A stretch of DNA of 33,175 nucleotides from Streptomyces sp. McG3 (GTDB lineage: Bacteria > Actinomycetota > Actinomycetes > Streptomycetales > Streptomycetaceae). Positions within the stretch are counted from its first letter, which is position 1. Each line of letters begins with the position of its first letter. Below, piece by piece: positions 16,170-22,752 of the stretch. The stretch spans positions 1-33,175 of the forward strand of contig NZ_JAAXYC010000063.1 of the NCBI RefSeq assembly GCF_018619185.1, read 5' to 3'. The notes beneath the pieces were generated by a model. That model saw only the letters and a list, made by a program, of their open reading frames with translations, did no database searches and was not told the origin of the DNA. The translations under genes and the position numbers were made by a program.

Positions 16170-16275
16170 CGGGCCGGCCACATCAAGCCCGTCCGGCGAT
16201 TGAGGGCGAGGCATCGGGCCGGCCACTCCAAGCCCGTCCGGCGATTGAGGACAAGACCTCACGCCGGACGAGCCG
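16170..16275. repeat. Tandem 36-bp intergenic repeat with an inverted partial copy
   Basis: Two copies, at 16170-16205 and 16215-16250, differ by two bases and have a 45-bp period. Each contains AAGCCCGTCCGGCGATTGAG, a sequence I recognise as a common dispersed intergenic element of Streptomyces 3' ends. A partial inverted copy (CGCCGGACGAGCC at 16263-16275) can pair with either repeat, giving alternative hairpins just after dasD. Confidence 0.8.
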
Positions 16276-16292
16276 CACCGAGTACGACACCG

Positions 16293-16340
16293 CACGGCCG
16301 AGGGCCGGGACACCGACAGGCGTCCCGGCCCTCAGCCGTG
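16293..16340. terminator. Bidirectional terminator between dasD and nagB
   Basis: Arms of 19 bases (16293-16311 and 16322-16340; CACGGC-x-GAGGGCCGGGAC with its complement) pair with one mismatch around a 10-base loop. It lies between converging genes, 14 bases beyond the nagB stop. Confidence 0.88.
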
Positions 16341-16354
16341 CGAGAGGTCGAGCC

Positions 16355-17140
16355 CTACAGCCCCTGCCACCCCGGCTTCGCCGCATACGTGGCGCGGAAG
16401 TAGTCCGCCAGCTTCAGCTTCGACGCGGCCGCCTCGTCCACCACCACCGTCGCGTGCGGATGCAGCTGCAGCGCCGAGGCCGGCACGATCGAGGCGACCG
16501 GCCCCTCCACCGTCTGGGCGACGGCCTCCGCCTTGCCCTCACCGGTGGCCAGCAGGATCGGGTGGCGGGAATCCAGGATCGTCCCGATGCCCTGCGTGAT
16601 CACGTGGTGCGGCACCTGCTCGATGTCGTCGTCGAAGAAGCGCGCGTTGTCGACCCGGGTCTGCTGCGTCAGCGTCTTGATCCGGGTACGGGAGGCGAGC
16701 GAGGAGCACGGCTCGTTGAAGCCGATGTGCCCGTCCGTGCCGATGCCCAGGAGCTGGAGGTCGACGCCGCCGGCCTCGGCCAGCGCCCGGTCGTAGGCCT
16801 CGCAGGCCGCCTGGACGTCCTCGGCCGACCCGTCGGGTCCCATGAAGGAGGCCTCGGAGAGCCCGAGCGGCTCGATGACCTCGCGCAGCACCACGGAGCG
16901 GTACGACTCCGGGTGGCCCGCGGGCAGCCCGACGTACTCGTCGAGCTGGCAGATCCGGGAGCGCGACGCGTCGACCGCGCCGGAGGCGACCTTCGCCGCG
17001 AGCGCGCGGTAGATGGGCAGCGGGGTCGAGCCGGTGGCAACGCCGAGCAGGGCGTCGGGCTTGCGGGCGATCAGCGCGGCGATGGCCTCCGCGATCAGTT
17101 CGCCGCCTGCCGCGGCGTCCGGGACGATGACAACTTCCAC
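16355..17140 (-). CDS. nagB: NagB, glucosamine-6-phosphate deaminase
   Basis: A 261-residue protein converting glucosamine-6-phosphate to fructose-6-phosphate and ammonia, the last step in feeding GlcNAc into glycolysis. Visible active-site segments are GVATGSTPLPIYRAL (phosphate loop), QLDEYVGLPAGHPESY (Asp general base) and GIGTDGHIGFNEP (Asp, His and Glu of the ring-opening relay). I chose GTG 17140, giving MEVVIVPD at the start and the length known for the Streptomyces enzyme; a TTG start at 17185 would add 15 residues lying inside the dre operator and is unlikely. The dre centred 38 bases upstream implies DasR control, which makes sense because NagB removes the DasR effector GlcN-6-P. 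Confidence 0.95.
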   Translation of the reverse strand: MEVVIVPDAAAGGELIAEAIAALIARKPDALLGVATGSTPLPIYRALAAKVASGAVDASRSRICQLDEYVGLPAGHPESYRSVVLREVIEPLGLSEASFMGPDGSAEDVQAACEAYDRALAEAGGVDLQLLGIGTDGHIGFNEPCSSLASRTRIKTLTQQTRVDNARFFDDDIEQVPHHVITQGIGTILDSRHPILLATGEGKAEAVAQTVEGPVASIVPASALQLHPHATVVVDEAAASKLKLADYFRATYAAKPGWQGL

Positions 17141-17170
17141 GCTGTGCCTGCCGATCTGACTAGGGGAGCC

Positions 17171-17186
17171 GGTGGTATAGACCAAT
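17171..17186. promoter_or_regulatory. dre: DasR operator between nagB and the SIS-domain gene
   Basis: On the minus strand ATTGGTCTATACCACC matches ACTGGTCTAGACCACT at 13 of 16 positions. It lies 31 bases upstream of the nagB start. It is also 240 bases upstream of the divergent SIS-domain gene and might influence that one too. Confidence 0.88.
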
Positions 17187-17240
17187 CAAGCTCCAATTTA
17201 GCAGAATCGGGCAGCTGTCCGGTGAACAGTCCGCCCATCG

Positions 17241-17307
17241 GCACGCACGCACACCTGCCCGCACACACACGCGCACGCGGCACAGGCCGGCACACACGCA
17301 CGCACCG
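17241..17307. repeat. Alternating CA/CG purine-pyrimidine tract
   Basis: About 67 bases of mostly alternating pyrimidine-purine dinucleotides (CACGCACGCACAC, CACACACACGCGCACGCG, CACACACGCACGCAC) in the divergent promoter region. Such sequence can adopt Z-DNA under negative supercoiling. The whole gap 17141-17425 holds this tract, the nagB dre and no gene. Confidence 0.7.
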
Positions 17308-17425
17308 GCCCGCTGGCGGCGCACGGCATTGCCTGGTCGACTGGGGAGGCCTGACCGGAACGGCGCGGATCGCGCATCCCCGCGCACGCGCCGTCCCGTA
17401 CGCCGACAGCGCAGGAGGCCCCCAC

Positions 17426-18508
17426 ATGTCCGCCACCCCTCCGGCCGACCCGGGCGGCCAGGGCGACGAGCCCGGCCGCATCATGTCCGGCGAGATGGCC
17501 GAGCAGCCCGCGATGCTCCGCCGCATCCTCGAACAGGGCGCGCCCCGCATCCGCGAGGTCGCCGCCGAGATCGCGGCCCGCAAGCCCCGGTTCGTGCTGC
17601 TCACCGCCCGGGGTACGTCGGACAACGCGGCGCTGTACGCCAAGTACCTGCTGGAGATCCGCCTCGGGCTGCCCTGCGGACTGGCCTCGATGTCCACCAC
17701 GACGGCCTACGGCGCCCGGCCGGACCTGCGGGACGTCCTGGTGGTCACGGTCAGCCAGTCGGGCGGCTCGCCGGACCTGGTGGCCTCCACGAGGGCCGCC
17801 CGGGAGGCCGGGGCCGTCACCCTCGCCGTCACCAACAACCCGGACTCCGCGCTGGCGGCGGTCTCCGAGTACCACATCGACATCCTGGCGGGCCCGGAGA
17901 AGGCGCTCCCGGCCACCAAGACGTACACCGCCTCCCTGCTCTCCCTCTACCTCTTCGTGGAGGGCCTGGGCGGCCGCGACGGTACCGACGCCGCCGCGGG
18001 TCTGCCCGACCTCGCGGGCGCGATCCTGGGCCGCCGGGCCGAGGTCAAGGCGCTGGCCGCCCGCTACCGTTTCGCCGAACGCATGGTGATCACCTCGCGC
18101 GGCTACGGCTACCCGACGGCCAAGGAAGCGGCCCTGAAGCTGATGGAGACCAGCTACATCCCCGCTCTCTCCTACTCCGGCGCGGATCTGCTGCACGGGC
18201 CGCTGGCGATGGTCGACAACATCTCCCCGGTGATCGCCGTGGTCACCGACGGCCGGGGCGGCGAGGCCCTCCAGCCGGTGCTGGACCGGCTGCGCGGACG
18301 CGGCGCGGACCTCTTCGTGGTCGGCCCCAAGGCCCAGGTGGAGGCGGCCTCGGCCGGCTTCTCGCTGCCCACGGCGGGCGTCCCGGAGGAGTTGCAGCCG
18401 ATCCTGGAGATCCTGCCGTTGCAACTGCTGGCGTACGAGGTGACGATCGCCCGGGGCCAGGACCCCGATGCGCCCCGCGCCCTGGCCAAGGTCACCGAGA
18501 CCCGCTGA
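17426..18508 (+). CDS. SIS-domain aminosugar-phosphate isomerase/deaminase (GlmS isomerase-like)
   Basis: A 360-residue protein of two SIS (sugar isomerase) domains. The first has ARGTSDNAALYAKYLLE and VSQSGGSPDLV (phosphosugar-binding Ser/Gln cluster) plus PATKTYTASL; the second has SRGYGYPTAKEAALKLMETS. It resembles the isomerase half of GlmS but has no N-terminal glutaminase domain, so it cannot make glucosamine-6-phosphate from glutamine. Such stand-alone proteins are NagB-II-type deaminases or ketose-aldose isomerases. ATG 17426 has AGGAGG at 17413-17418. Divergent from nagB with a dre between, it fits the aminosugar regulon as a second GlcN-6-P-handling enzyme. A hairpin follows. Confidence 0.87.
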   Translation: MSATPPADPGGQGDEPGRIMSGEMAEQPAMLRRILEQGAPRIREVAAEIAARKPRFVLLTARGTSDNAALYAKYLLEIRLGLPCGLASMSTTTAYGARPDLRDVLVVTVSQSGGSPDLVASTRAAREAGAVTLAVTNNPDSALAAVSEYHIDILAGPEKALPATKTYTASLLSLYLFVEGLGGRDGTDAAAGLPDLAGAILGRRAEVKALAARYRFAERMVITSRGYGYPTAKEAALKLMETSYIPALSYSGADLLHGPLAMVDNISPVIAVVTDGRGGEALQPVLDRLRGRGADLFVVGPKAQVEAASAGFSLPTAGVPEELQPILEILPLQLLAYEVTIARGQDPDAPRALAKVTETR

Positions 18509-18677
18509 ACGCGTCCCTGTCCGGGAGGGCCCCGGAAACACCCGCGGGCCGCGGCGCCAGAGCGGGACCCTCAGCCCGCCCGGCACCGCAGCCCGGAGCT
18601 ACCTGGCCGGCGGTGTGCGGTGCCCCCGGCCACTGGAGGCACCGGCGCAGTCAGGGCAGAGAGTGCCGGAGCCTCGG

Positions 18678-18704
18678 TCCGCTCTCCTGTGCGGGGAGAG
18701 CGGA
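18678..18704. terminator. Probable hairpin terminator after the SIS-domain gene
   Basis: TCCGCTCTCC (18678-18687) pairs perfectly with GGAGAGCGGA (18695-18704) around a 7-base loop, 170 bases after the SIS gene stop and just before the downstream dre. The rest of 18509-18864 shows no gene. Confidence 0.5.
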
Positions 18705-18719
18705 GGTCTTGATGAACAT

Positions 18720-18735
18720 TGTGGACTAGACCAAT
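18720..18735. promoter_or_regulatory. dre-like DasR operator upstream of the histidine kinase
   Basis: On the minus strand ATTGGTCTAGTCCACA matches ACTGGTCTAGACCACT at 13 of 16 positions, as good as the nagB site. It is 130 bases upstream of the kinase start and follows a hairpin, so it belongs with the kinase rather than the SIS gene. Confidence 0.72.
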
Positions 18736-18852
18736 TGCCCGTGTCCATCCGTGTGCACGACATTCTCGGTCGGGGCTCCGCGCCTGTCCATCGTCGTACC
18801 CATGGCACGGCCCGGCGGGCCGATCGGTTCGAACGCCTGCGGTAACCCCAGG

Positions 18853-18858
18853 TACGCT
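18853..18858 (+). promoter_or_regulatory. Possible -10 element giving a leaderless kinase mRNA
   Basis: TACGCT (TANNNT type) ends 6 bases before GTG 18865, so transcription would begin at or next to the start codon. The -35 region is weak (TTCGAA at 18828-18833, spacing 19). No Shine-Dalgarno sequence precedes the GTG, consistent with a leaderless message. Confidence 0.45.
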
Positions 18859-18864
18859 CCACAC

Positions 18865-20340
18865 GTGCCCTCCATGAACGACCTCGTCCGCCAGCACACC
18901 GCTCTGAGCGACACCGACCTCGAGTGGCTCCATCTGCTGGTCTCGGAGTGGCAACTGCTCTCCGATCTGTCCTTCGCCGACCTCGTGCTGTGGGTCCCCA
19001 CCCGCGACGGCACGCGGTACGTCTCCGTCGCCCAGATGCGCCCCAACACCGGGCCCACCTCCTATCAGGACGACATGGTCGGCCACCTGGTGCCGCGCGG
19101 CCGCCGCCCGCTGCTGGACGCGGCCCTGGACGAGGGCCGGATCGTGCGCGAGGGCGACCCGGAGTGGCGCGAGGAGGTGCCCGTACGGGTCGAGTCCATT
19201 CCCGTACGCCGCGAGGGCAGGGTCCTCGGCGTCATCGCCCGCAACACCAACCTGCTCACCGTGCGCACCCCCTCCCGGCTGGAGCTCACCTACCTCCAGT
19301 CCGCCTCCGACCTGGCCCAGATGATCGCCGCCGGGTCGTTCCCCTTCCCCGGCCAGCAGGTCGACATGGACGCCTCCCCGCGCGTGGGCGACGGCCTGAT
19401 CCGGCTCGACGCCGACGGAATCGTCCAGTACGCCAGCCCCAACGGCCTCTCCGCCTACCACCGCCTCGGCCTCGCCTCCGACCTCGTCGGCCACCACCTC
19501 GGCACCACCACCGCCGAACTGGCCCCGTCCCGGGGGCCGGTGGACGAGGCCCTGGTCAAGGTGGCCAGCGGTTACGCGCCCCGCGAGTTCGAGGTCGAGT
19601 GCGCGGGCGGCGTGATCCAGCTGCGGGCCATCCCGCTCAAGCCCAAGGGCGTCCGCATCGGCTCCCTGGTCCTGCTCCGGGACGTCACCGAACTGCGCCG
19701 CCGCGAACGCGAGTTGATCACCAAGGACGCGACCATCCGGGAGATCCACCACCGGGTGAAGAACAACCTCCAGACGGTGGCGGCCCTGTTGCGCCTCCAG
19801 GCCCGCAGGATGGACTCCGAGCAGGGTCGCGAGGCGCTCAACGAGGCGGTCAGGCGCGTCGGTTCGATCGCCATCGTCCATGAGACGCTGTCCCAGAATC
19901 TGGACGAGCGGGTCGAGTTCGACGAGATCGCCGACCGGGTCATCGCGATGGTCTCGGAGATCTCCCCGGGCAAGGTGACCTGCCGCCGAACCGGACGCTT
20001 CGGCATCCTCGACGCCGAGGTCGCCACCCCGCTCTCCATGGTGCTGACCGAGGTTCTGCAGAACGCCCTGGAGCACGCCTTCGCCGTGGCCGACCACGGG
20101 ACGGTGGAGGTCTCCGCCGTGCGCGGCGGATCGCCCACCGAGGGGCGGCTGCTGATCACCGTCACCGACGACGGGCGCGGACTGCCCGAGGGATTCGACC
20201 CGAAGCGGTCCGGCAACCTCGGGCTCCAGATCGTACGGACGCTGGTGGAGGGGGAGTTGGGCGGCACGTTCGGCATGGTTCCGGCGCCCGAACGCGGCAC
20301 CCAGGTGGTGCTGGACCTCCCGGTCCGCGCCGACAAGTAG
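18865..20340 (+). CDS. PdtaS-like sensor histidine kinase (HisKA_2 type)
   Basis: A 491-residue soluble histidine kinase. The order is an N-terminal GAF-like sensor (residues ~15-165, H_kinase_N family), a PAS domain (~170-280), the HisKA_2 dimerisation helix with EIHHRVKNNLQTVAALLRLQ (phosphorylated His near 295), and a HATPase domain with VLQNALEHAF (N box), DDGRGLPEGF and GNLGLQIV. No membrane segment is present. In Mycobacterium the relative PdtaS phosphorylates the RNA-binding ANTAR regulator PdtaR; no such partner lies in this window, so it would be elsewhere. I chose GTG 18865 because a -10 box sits at leaderless spacing; ATG 18874 is the alternative. A dre upstream suggests DasR control. 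Confidence 0.88.
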   Translation: MPSMNDLVRQHTALSDTDLEWLHLLVSEWQLLSDLSFADLVLWVPTRDGTRYVSVAQMRPNTGPTSYQDDMVGHLVPRGRRPLLDAALDEGRIVREGDPEWREEVPVRVESIPVRREGRVLGVIARNTNLLTVRTPSRLELTYLQSASDLAQMIAAGSFPFPGQQVDMDASPRVGDGLIRLDADGIVQYASPNGLSAYHRLGLASDLVGHHLGTTTAELAPSRGPVDEALVKVASGYAPREFEVECAGGVIQLRAIPLKPKGVRIGSLVLLRDVTELRRRERELITKDATIREIHHRVKNNLQTVAALLRLQARRMDSEQGREALNEAVRRVGSIAIVHETLSQNLDERVEFDEIADRVIAMVSEISPGKVTCRRTGRFGILDAEVATPLSMVLTEVLQNALEHAFAVADHGTVEVSAVRGGSPTEGRLLITVTDDGRGLPEGFDPKRSGNLGLQIVRTLVEGELGGTFGMVPAPERGTQVVLDLPVRADK

Positions 20341-20383
20341 GACATCCCGCGCCGGCAAGCAGGAAGAACCGGAGCACACAGCA

Positions 20384-20421
20384 GAGCGGGCCCGGACCGT
20401 GGTGACGGTCCGGGCCCGCTC
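20384..20421. terminator. Bidirectional terminator between the kinase and wblE
   Basis: A perfect 17-bp stem (GAGCGGGCCCGGACCGT at 20384-20400 with its complement at 20405-20421) and a GGTG loop. It lies between converging genes, 44 bases after the kinase stop. Confidence 0.9.
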
Positions 20422-20533
20422 CGTGATGCTCACGTTGCGATGCGCTTCGGGGTACTGCGCGCTGCGACTCGAAGGCGGGGCTGTGCGTACGCTCTGTACG
20501 CGCCGCCGGGCTGAGGCTTGGTGCGGTTCTCGC

Positions 20534-20791
20534 TCAGGCGCTTGCGTTGCGCGCCCGGTTGCGAGCGGCGCGGCGCTTCATCGCGCGGCGCTCGTCCTCG
20601 CTGAGTCCACCCCAGACGCCGGAGTCCTGGCCGGACTCGAGCGCCCACTGCAGGCACTGCTCCATGACGGGGCAGCGGCGGCAGACAGCCTTGGCTTCCT
20701 CGATCTGCAGCAGCGCAGGACCGGTGTTGCCGATGGGGAAGAAAAGCTCAGGGTCTTCCTCACGACAAACGGCGTTGTGACGCCAGTCCAT
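20534..20791 (-). CDS. wblE: WblE, WhiB-family iron-sulfur transcription factor (WhiB1 orthologue)
   Basis: An 85-residue WhiB-like protein. Cys9, Cys37, Cys40 and Cys46 (C...CxxC....C) bind a 4Fe-4S cluster. The GVWGG turn follows, and the basic tail RRAMKRRAARNRARN contacts DNA. The start MDWRHNAVCREEDPELFFP is that of the WhiB1/WblE branch, whose clusters react with nitric oxide and which bind sigma region 4. AAGGAG precedes ATG 20791 by about 10 bases. The upstream region is long (320 bases) and contains a CRP-like site. The M. tuberculosis counterpart is CRP-regulated. Confidence 0.96.
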   Translation of the reverse strand: MDWRHNAVCREEDPELFFPIGNTGPALLQIEEAKAVCRRCPVMEQCLQWALESGQDSGVWGGLSEDERRAMKRRAARNRARNASA

Positions 20792-21111
20792 GGCTGCTAC
20801 CTCTCCTTGGTATTACACGCTTGTTGCTTGTGAATGTGAACGCTTTCACGAATCCCCCCGTAGATGACGGGCCGACTCCCAGATGGACTGGGTGTGGTCT
20901 GTGATGGTGAGGAGGGGTTCTGGCTCTCAGTGGAGGCCGGTGTTGCGGGCCGTCCCGATCGCCATGTAGAGATTCGCAAACCTCGGCGGCGGATACAACC
21001 CCTTCTGGAAAGTTTTTTTTGATTCCTCGGTGTCGACTAGGTCACAGCCGCACTTCTTAGGGGTGGGGGCCAGTCCAAACGTTCGAGTTAAAGGACTTTA
21101 GGCCCTTCCAC
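20792..21111 (-). promoter_or_regulatory. wblE upstream region, no gene
   Basis: This 320-base gap between the diacylglycerol kinase stop and the wblE start is less GC-rich than its surroundings. It holds an 8-base T run at 21013-21020 (A8 on the wblE strand), the AT-richer stretch at 21080-21120, and a CRP-like palindrome near the wblE start. A short minus-strand frame (20797-20979) that opens with a TTG is probably not a gene. I could not place a confident -35/-10 pair. Confidence 0.55.
20835..20850. promoter_or_regulatory. CRP-like palindrome upstream of wblE
   Basis: TGTGAACGCTTTCACG fits the CRP form TGTGA-N6-TCACA at 9 of 10 fixed positions. It ends 44 bases before the wblE start codon. 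The same bases also satisfy the LacI-family catabolite (cre) pattern TGWNANCGNTNWCA, so a LacI-type regulator is the alternative. Confidence 0.55.
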
Positions 21112-22080
21112 TCACACAATCACACGCAGTGCACGGCGTACGCCTGTGAACGTCACGCTCGTACGCAGTCCCAGGTGGTCGCCGTCCATCTGGAAGGGCA
21201 GTGGGACCTTTGAATGCAAGGTGAAGTCCGTGAGGTCATGTCGTGAAACAGCGTGCTTGCCGCGCGGCCCCTTCTCGGGGCTCGAAGTGAGCAGCTGGGT
21301 GCCGTAGCGGGCCACCGCCGGGGTGGACAGACGCTTCAGTCCGAGGACGTCCAGCGCCGTGTCGAAGGAGGCCTTCGGCGAGGCGTACATCGGGCGATTG
21401 CCCAGGTAGGTCCAGGGGGCGGTGTTGCAGATTATGGAGAGCGCGAGGTCGGTCACCGGGTCCTGGCCGGGCACGTCGAGCGTGATCTGCCCGTGTCTGC
21501 GGTGGGCCTCGTTCAGGAACTGCCGCACCACCTGGCGCACATACAGGGCATGGGTCGAACGCTTCCCGTGCTCGCGTTTCTGTTCGACCCGGCCGATGAC
21601 TCCGGCGTCGAATCCGAGACCGGCACAGAAAGTGAACCAGCGTTCGGGGACGGACTCGTCCTCGGTCCCCGGGGTGCCGGCCGCCAGTCCGAGCCCGACC
21701 GTGCGTTCGGTCCGGTTCTCCAGGGCGTCCAGGATCGCGCCGGTCGCCTCCACCGCGTCGTTCGGCAGCCCCAGGGCGCGCGCGAAGACATTGGTGGACC
21801 CGCCGGGGACCACGGCGAGCTTCGGGAGGCTGTCCACGTCCGGGCCCCGGTGCAGCAGCCCGTTCACGACCTCGTTCACCGTGCCGTCGCCGCCGAGGGC
21901 GACCACCAGATCGATGTCGTCGCTGTCCGCCGCCCGCCGTCCCAGATCCCGTGCGTGCCCCCGGTACTCGGTGGTCACCGCCTCCAGCTTCATCTCGCTG
22001 GCCAGCGCGTGGATGAGCACGTCACGGGTGCGGGCACTGGTGGTGGTAGCAGCTGGGTTGACCACGAGGAGTGCGCGCAT
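21112..22080 (-). CDS. Diacylglycerol kinase family lipid kinase (DgkB/YegS type)
   Basis: A 322-residue DAGK-catalytic protein. The nucleotide loop GGDGTVNEVVNG begins at residue 63 and is followed by VVPGGSTNVFARALGLP, both hallmarks of the family. The C-terminal beta-sandwich includes FTFCAGLGFDAGVIGRVE. It phosphorylates diacylglycerol or a related lipid (sphingosine-like, or an undecaprenol-like alcohol) at the inner membrane face with ATP. The start is ATG 22080. The gene stands alone, divergent from the small membrane protein at 22246 and upstream of wblE on the same strand by 320 bases, so it probably is not cotranscribed tightly with wblE. Confidence 0.9.
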   Translation of the reverse strand: MRALLVVNPAATTTSARTRDVLIHALASEMKLEAVTTEYRGHARDLGRRAADSDDIDLVVALGGDGTVNEVVNGLLHRGPDVDSLPKLAVVPGGSTNVFARALGLPNDAVEATGAILDALENRTERTVGLGLAAGTPGTEDESVPERWFTFCAGLGFDAGVIGRVEQKREHGKRSTHALYVRQVVRQFLNEAHRRHGQITLDVPGQDPVTDLALSIICNTAPWTYLGNRPMYASPKASFDTALDVLGLKRLSTPAVARYGTQLLTSSPEKGPRGKHAVSRHDLTDFTLHSKVPLPFQMDGDHLGLRTSVTFTGVRRALRVIV

Positions 22081-22245
22081 GACGGCCAGCCTACCTACCG
22101 GGCGGTTCGGTGCTGTAGTCCCGGTTCGCTGCGCTCCAGCTCGGTGACGGAACGTGACCGGTGGCCCCGTCGTGCGCCCGAACGGGTGAGGCTCCTCCGC
22201 ACCCCGGCTTCACTTCCGGGTCCCCGGGATGCCAACCTGAAAGGC

Positions 22246-22695
22246 GTGAGTACTCAAGCGACCCCCTCCACGCCGTCGCCCTCCGCCGCGGAGCGCCCGA
22301 CCAGGATCACCGTCCTCGCCGGGGTCAACGCCCTGGAAGGCCTGGCGCTCGCCCTCGGCGGTGTCTACATGCTGGTCATGGGGCTGCTCGGGAAGCTGGA
22401 GAGCACGCAGCAGGCGGAGACGGTCGGGATCACCCTGGTCGCGCTCGGCGCGATCCCGCTGATCGCCGCCCGCGGACTGCTGCTCCTGCGCAGCTGGAGC
22501 CGGGGGCCCGCGCTGATCACCCAGATCATGGCGCTGCCGGTGGCCTGGACGCTGCTGCGCTCGCAGGGCGCGCTGATCCCCACCGGGATCGTCCTGGCGG
22601 CGGTCGCCGTCACCGGCCTCGTGCTCATCCTCAAGCCCGCGACCACCCAGGACCTGGGCATCCGCCGGGGCCCCAGGACGACCCCCGAGGCCTGA
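22246..22695 (+). CDS. Small integral membrane protein of unknown function
   Basis: A 149-residue protein. A Ser/Thr/Pro-rich start of about 20 residues precedes four membrane segments: TVLAGVNALEGLALALGGVYMLV, VGITLVALGAIPLIAARGLLLL, ALITQIMALPVAWTLL and IPTGIVLAAVAVTGLVLIL. I do not recognise a catalytic motif. GTG 22246 is my choice; GAAAGG lies almost against it, too close for normal initiation, so it may be leaderless. It is divergent from the diacylglycerol kinase (165-bp gap) and converges on sigH with only 57 bases between. A weak inverted repeat (GTCGGG/CCCGAC, 22702-22723) may separate them. Confidence 0.75.
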   Translation: MSTQATPSTPSPSAAERPTRITVLAGVNALEGLALALGGVYMLVMGLLGKLESTQQAETVGITLVALGAIPLIAARGLLLLRSWSRGPALITQIMALPVAWTLLRSQGALIPTGIVLAAVAVTGLVLILKPATTQDLGIRRGPRTTPEA

Positions 22696-22752
22696 GCGGC
22701 TGTCGGGTGGCCCCGGGCCCGACGGCCTCCGAACCGGCGGACGCCTTCTCGC

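Noticed and set aside
17141..17185. TTG start adding 15 residues to NagB.
   Set aside because: It lies inside the dre operator, and NagB proteins begin MEVVIV as from GTG 17140.
18821..18850. GGTTCGAAC, as in a tRNA T-loop, followed by a short GC stretch.
   Set aside because: No acceptor stem, anticodon arm or D-arm can be drawn around it; it is better read as part of the kinase promoter region.
18751..18864. Upstream start for the histidine kinase (MCTTFSVGAP...).
   Set aside because: The extra residues look like translated promoter sequence, and a -10 box lies within this stretch.
20897..20912. TGGTCT near 20897 as another dre.
   Set aside because: Only one half matches; the second half (GTGATGG) does not fit GACCA.
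20797..20979. 60-residue minus-strand frame upstream of wblE.
   Set aside because: It opens with a TTG, has low-complexity Ser/Pro composition and covers the CRP-like site; it looks like leader sequence.
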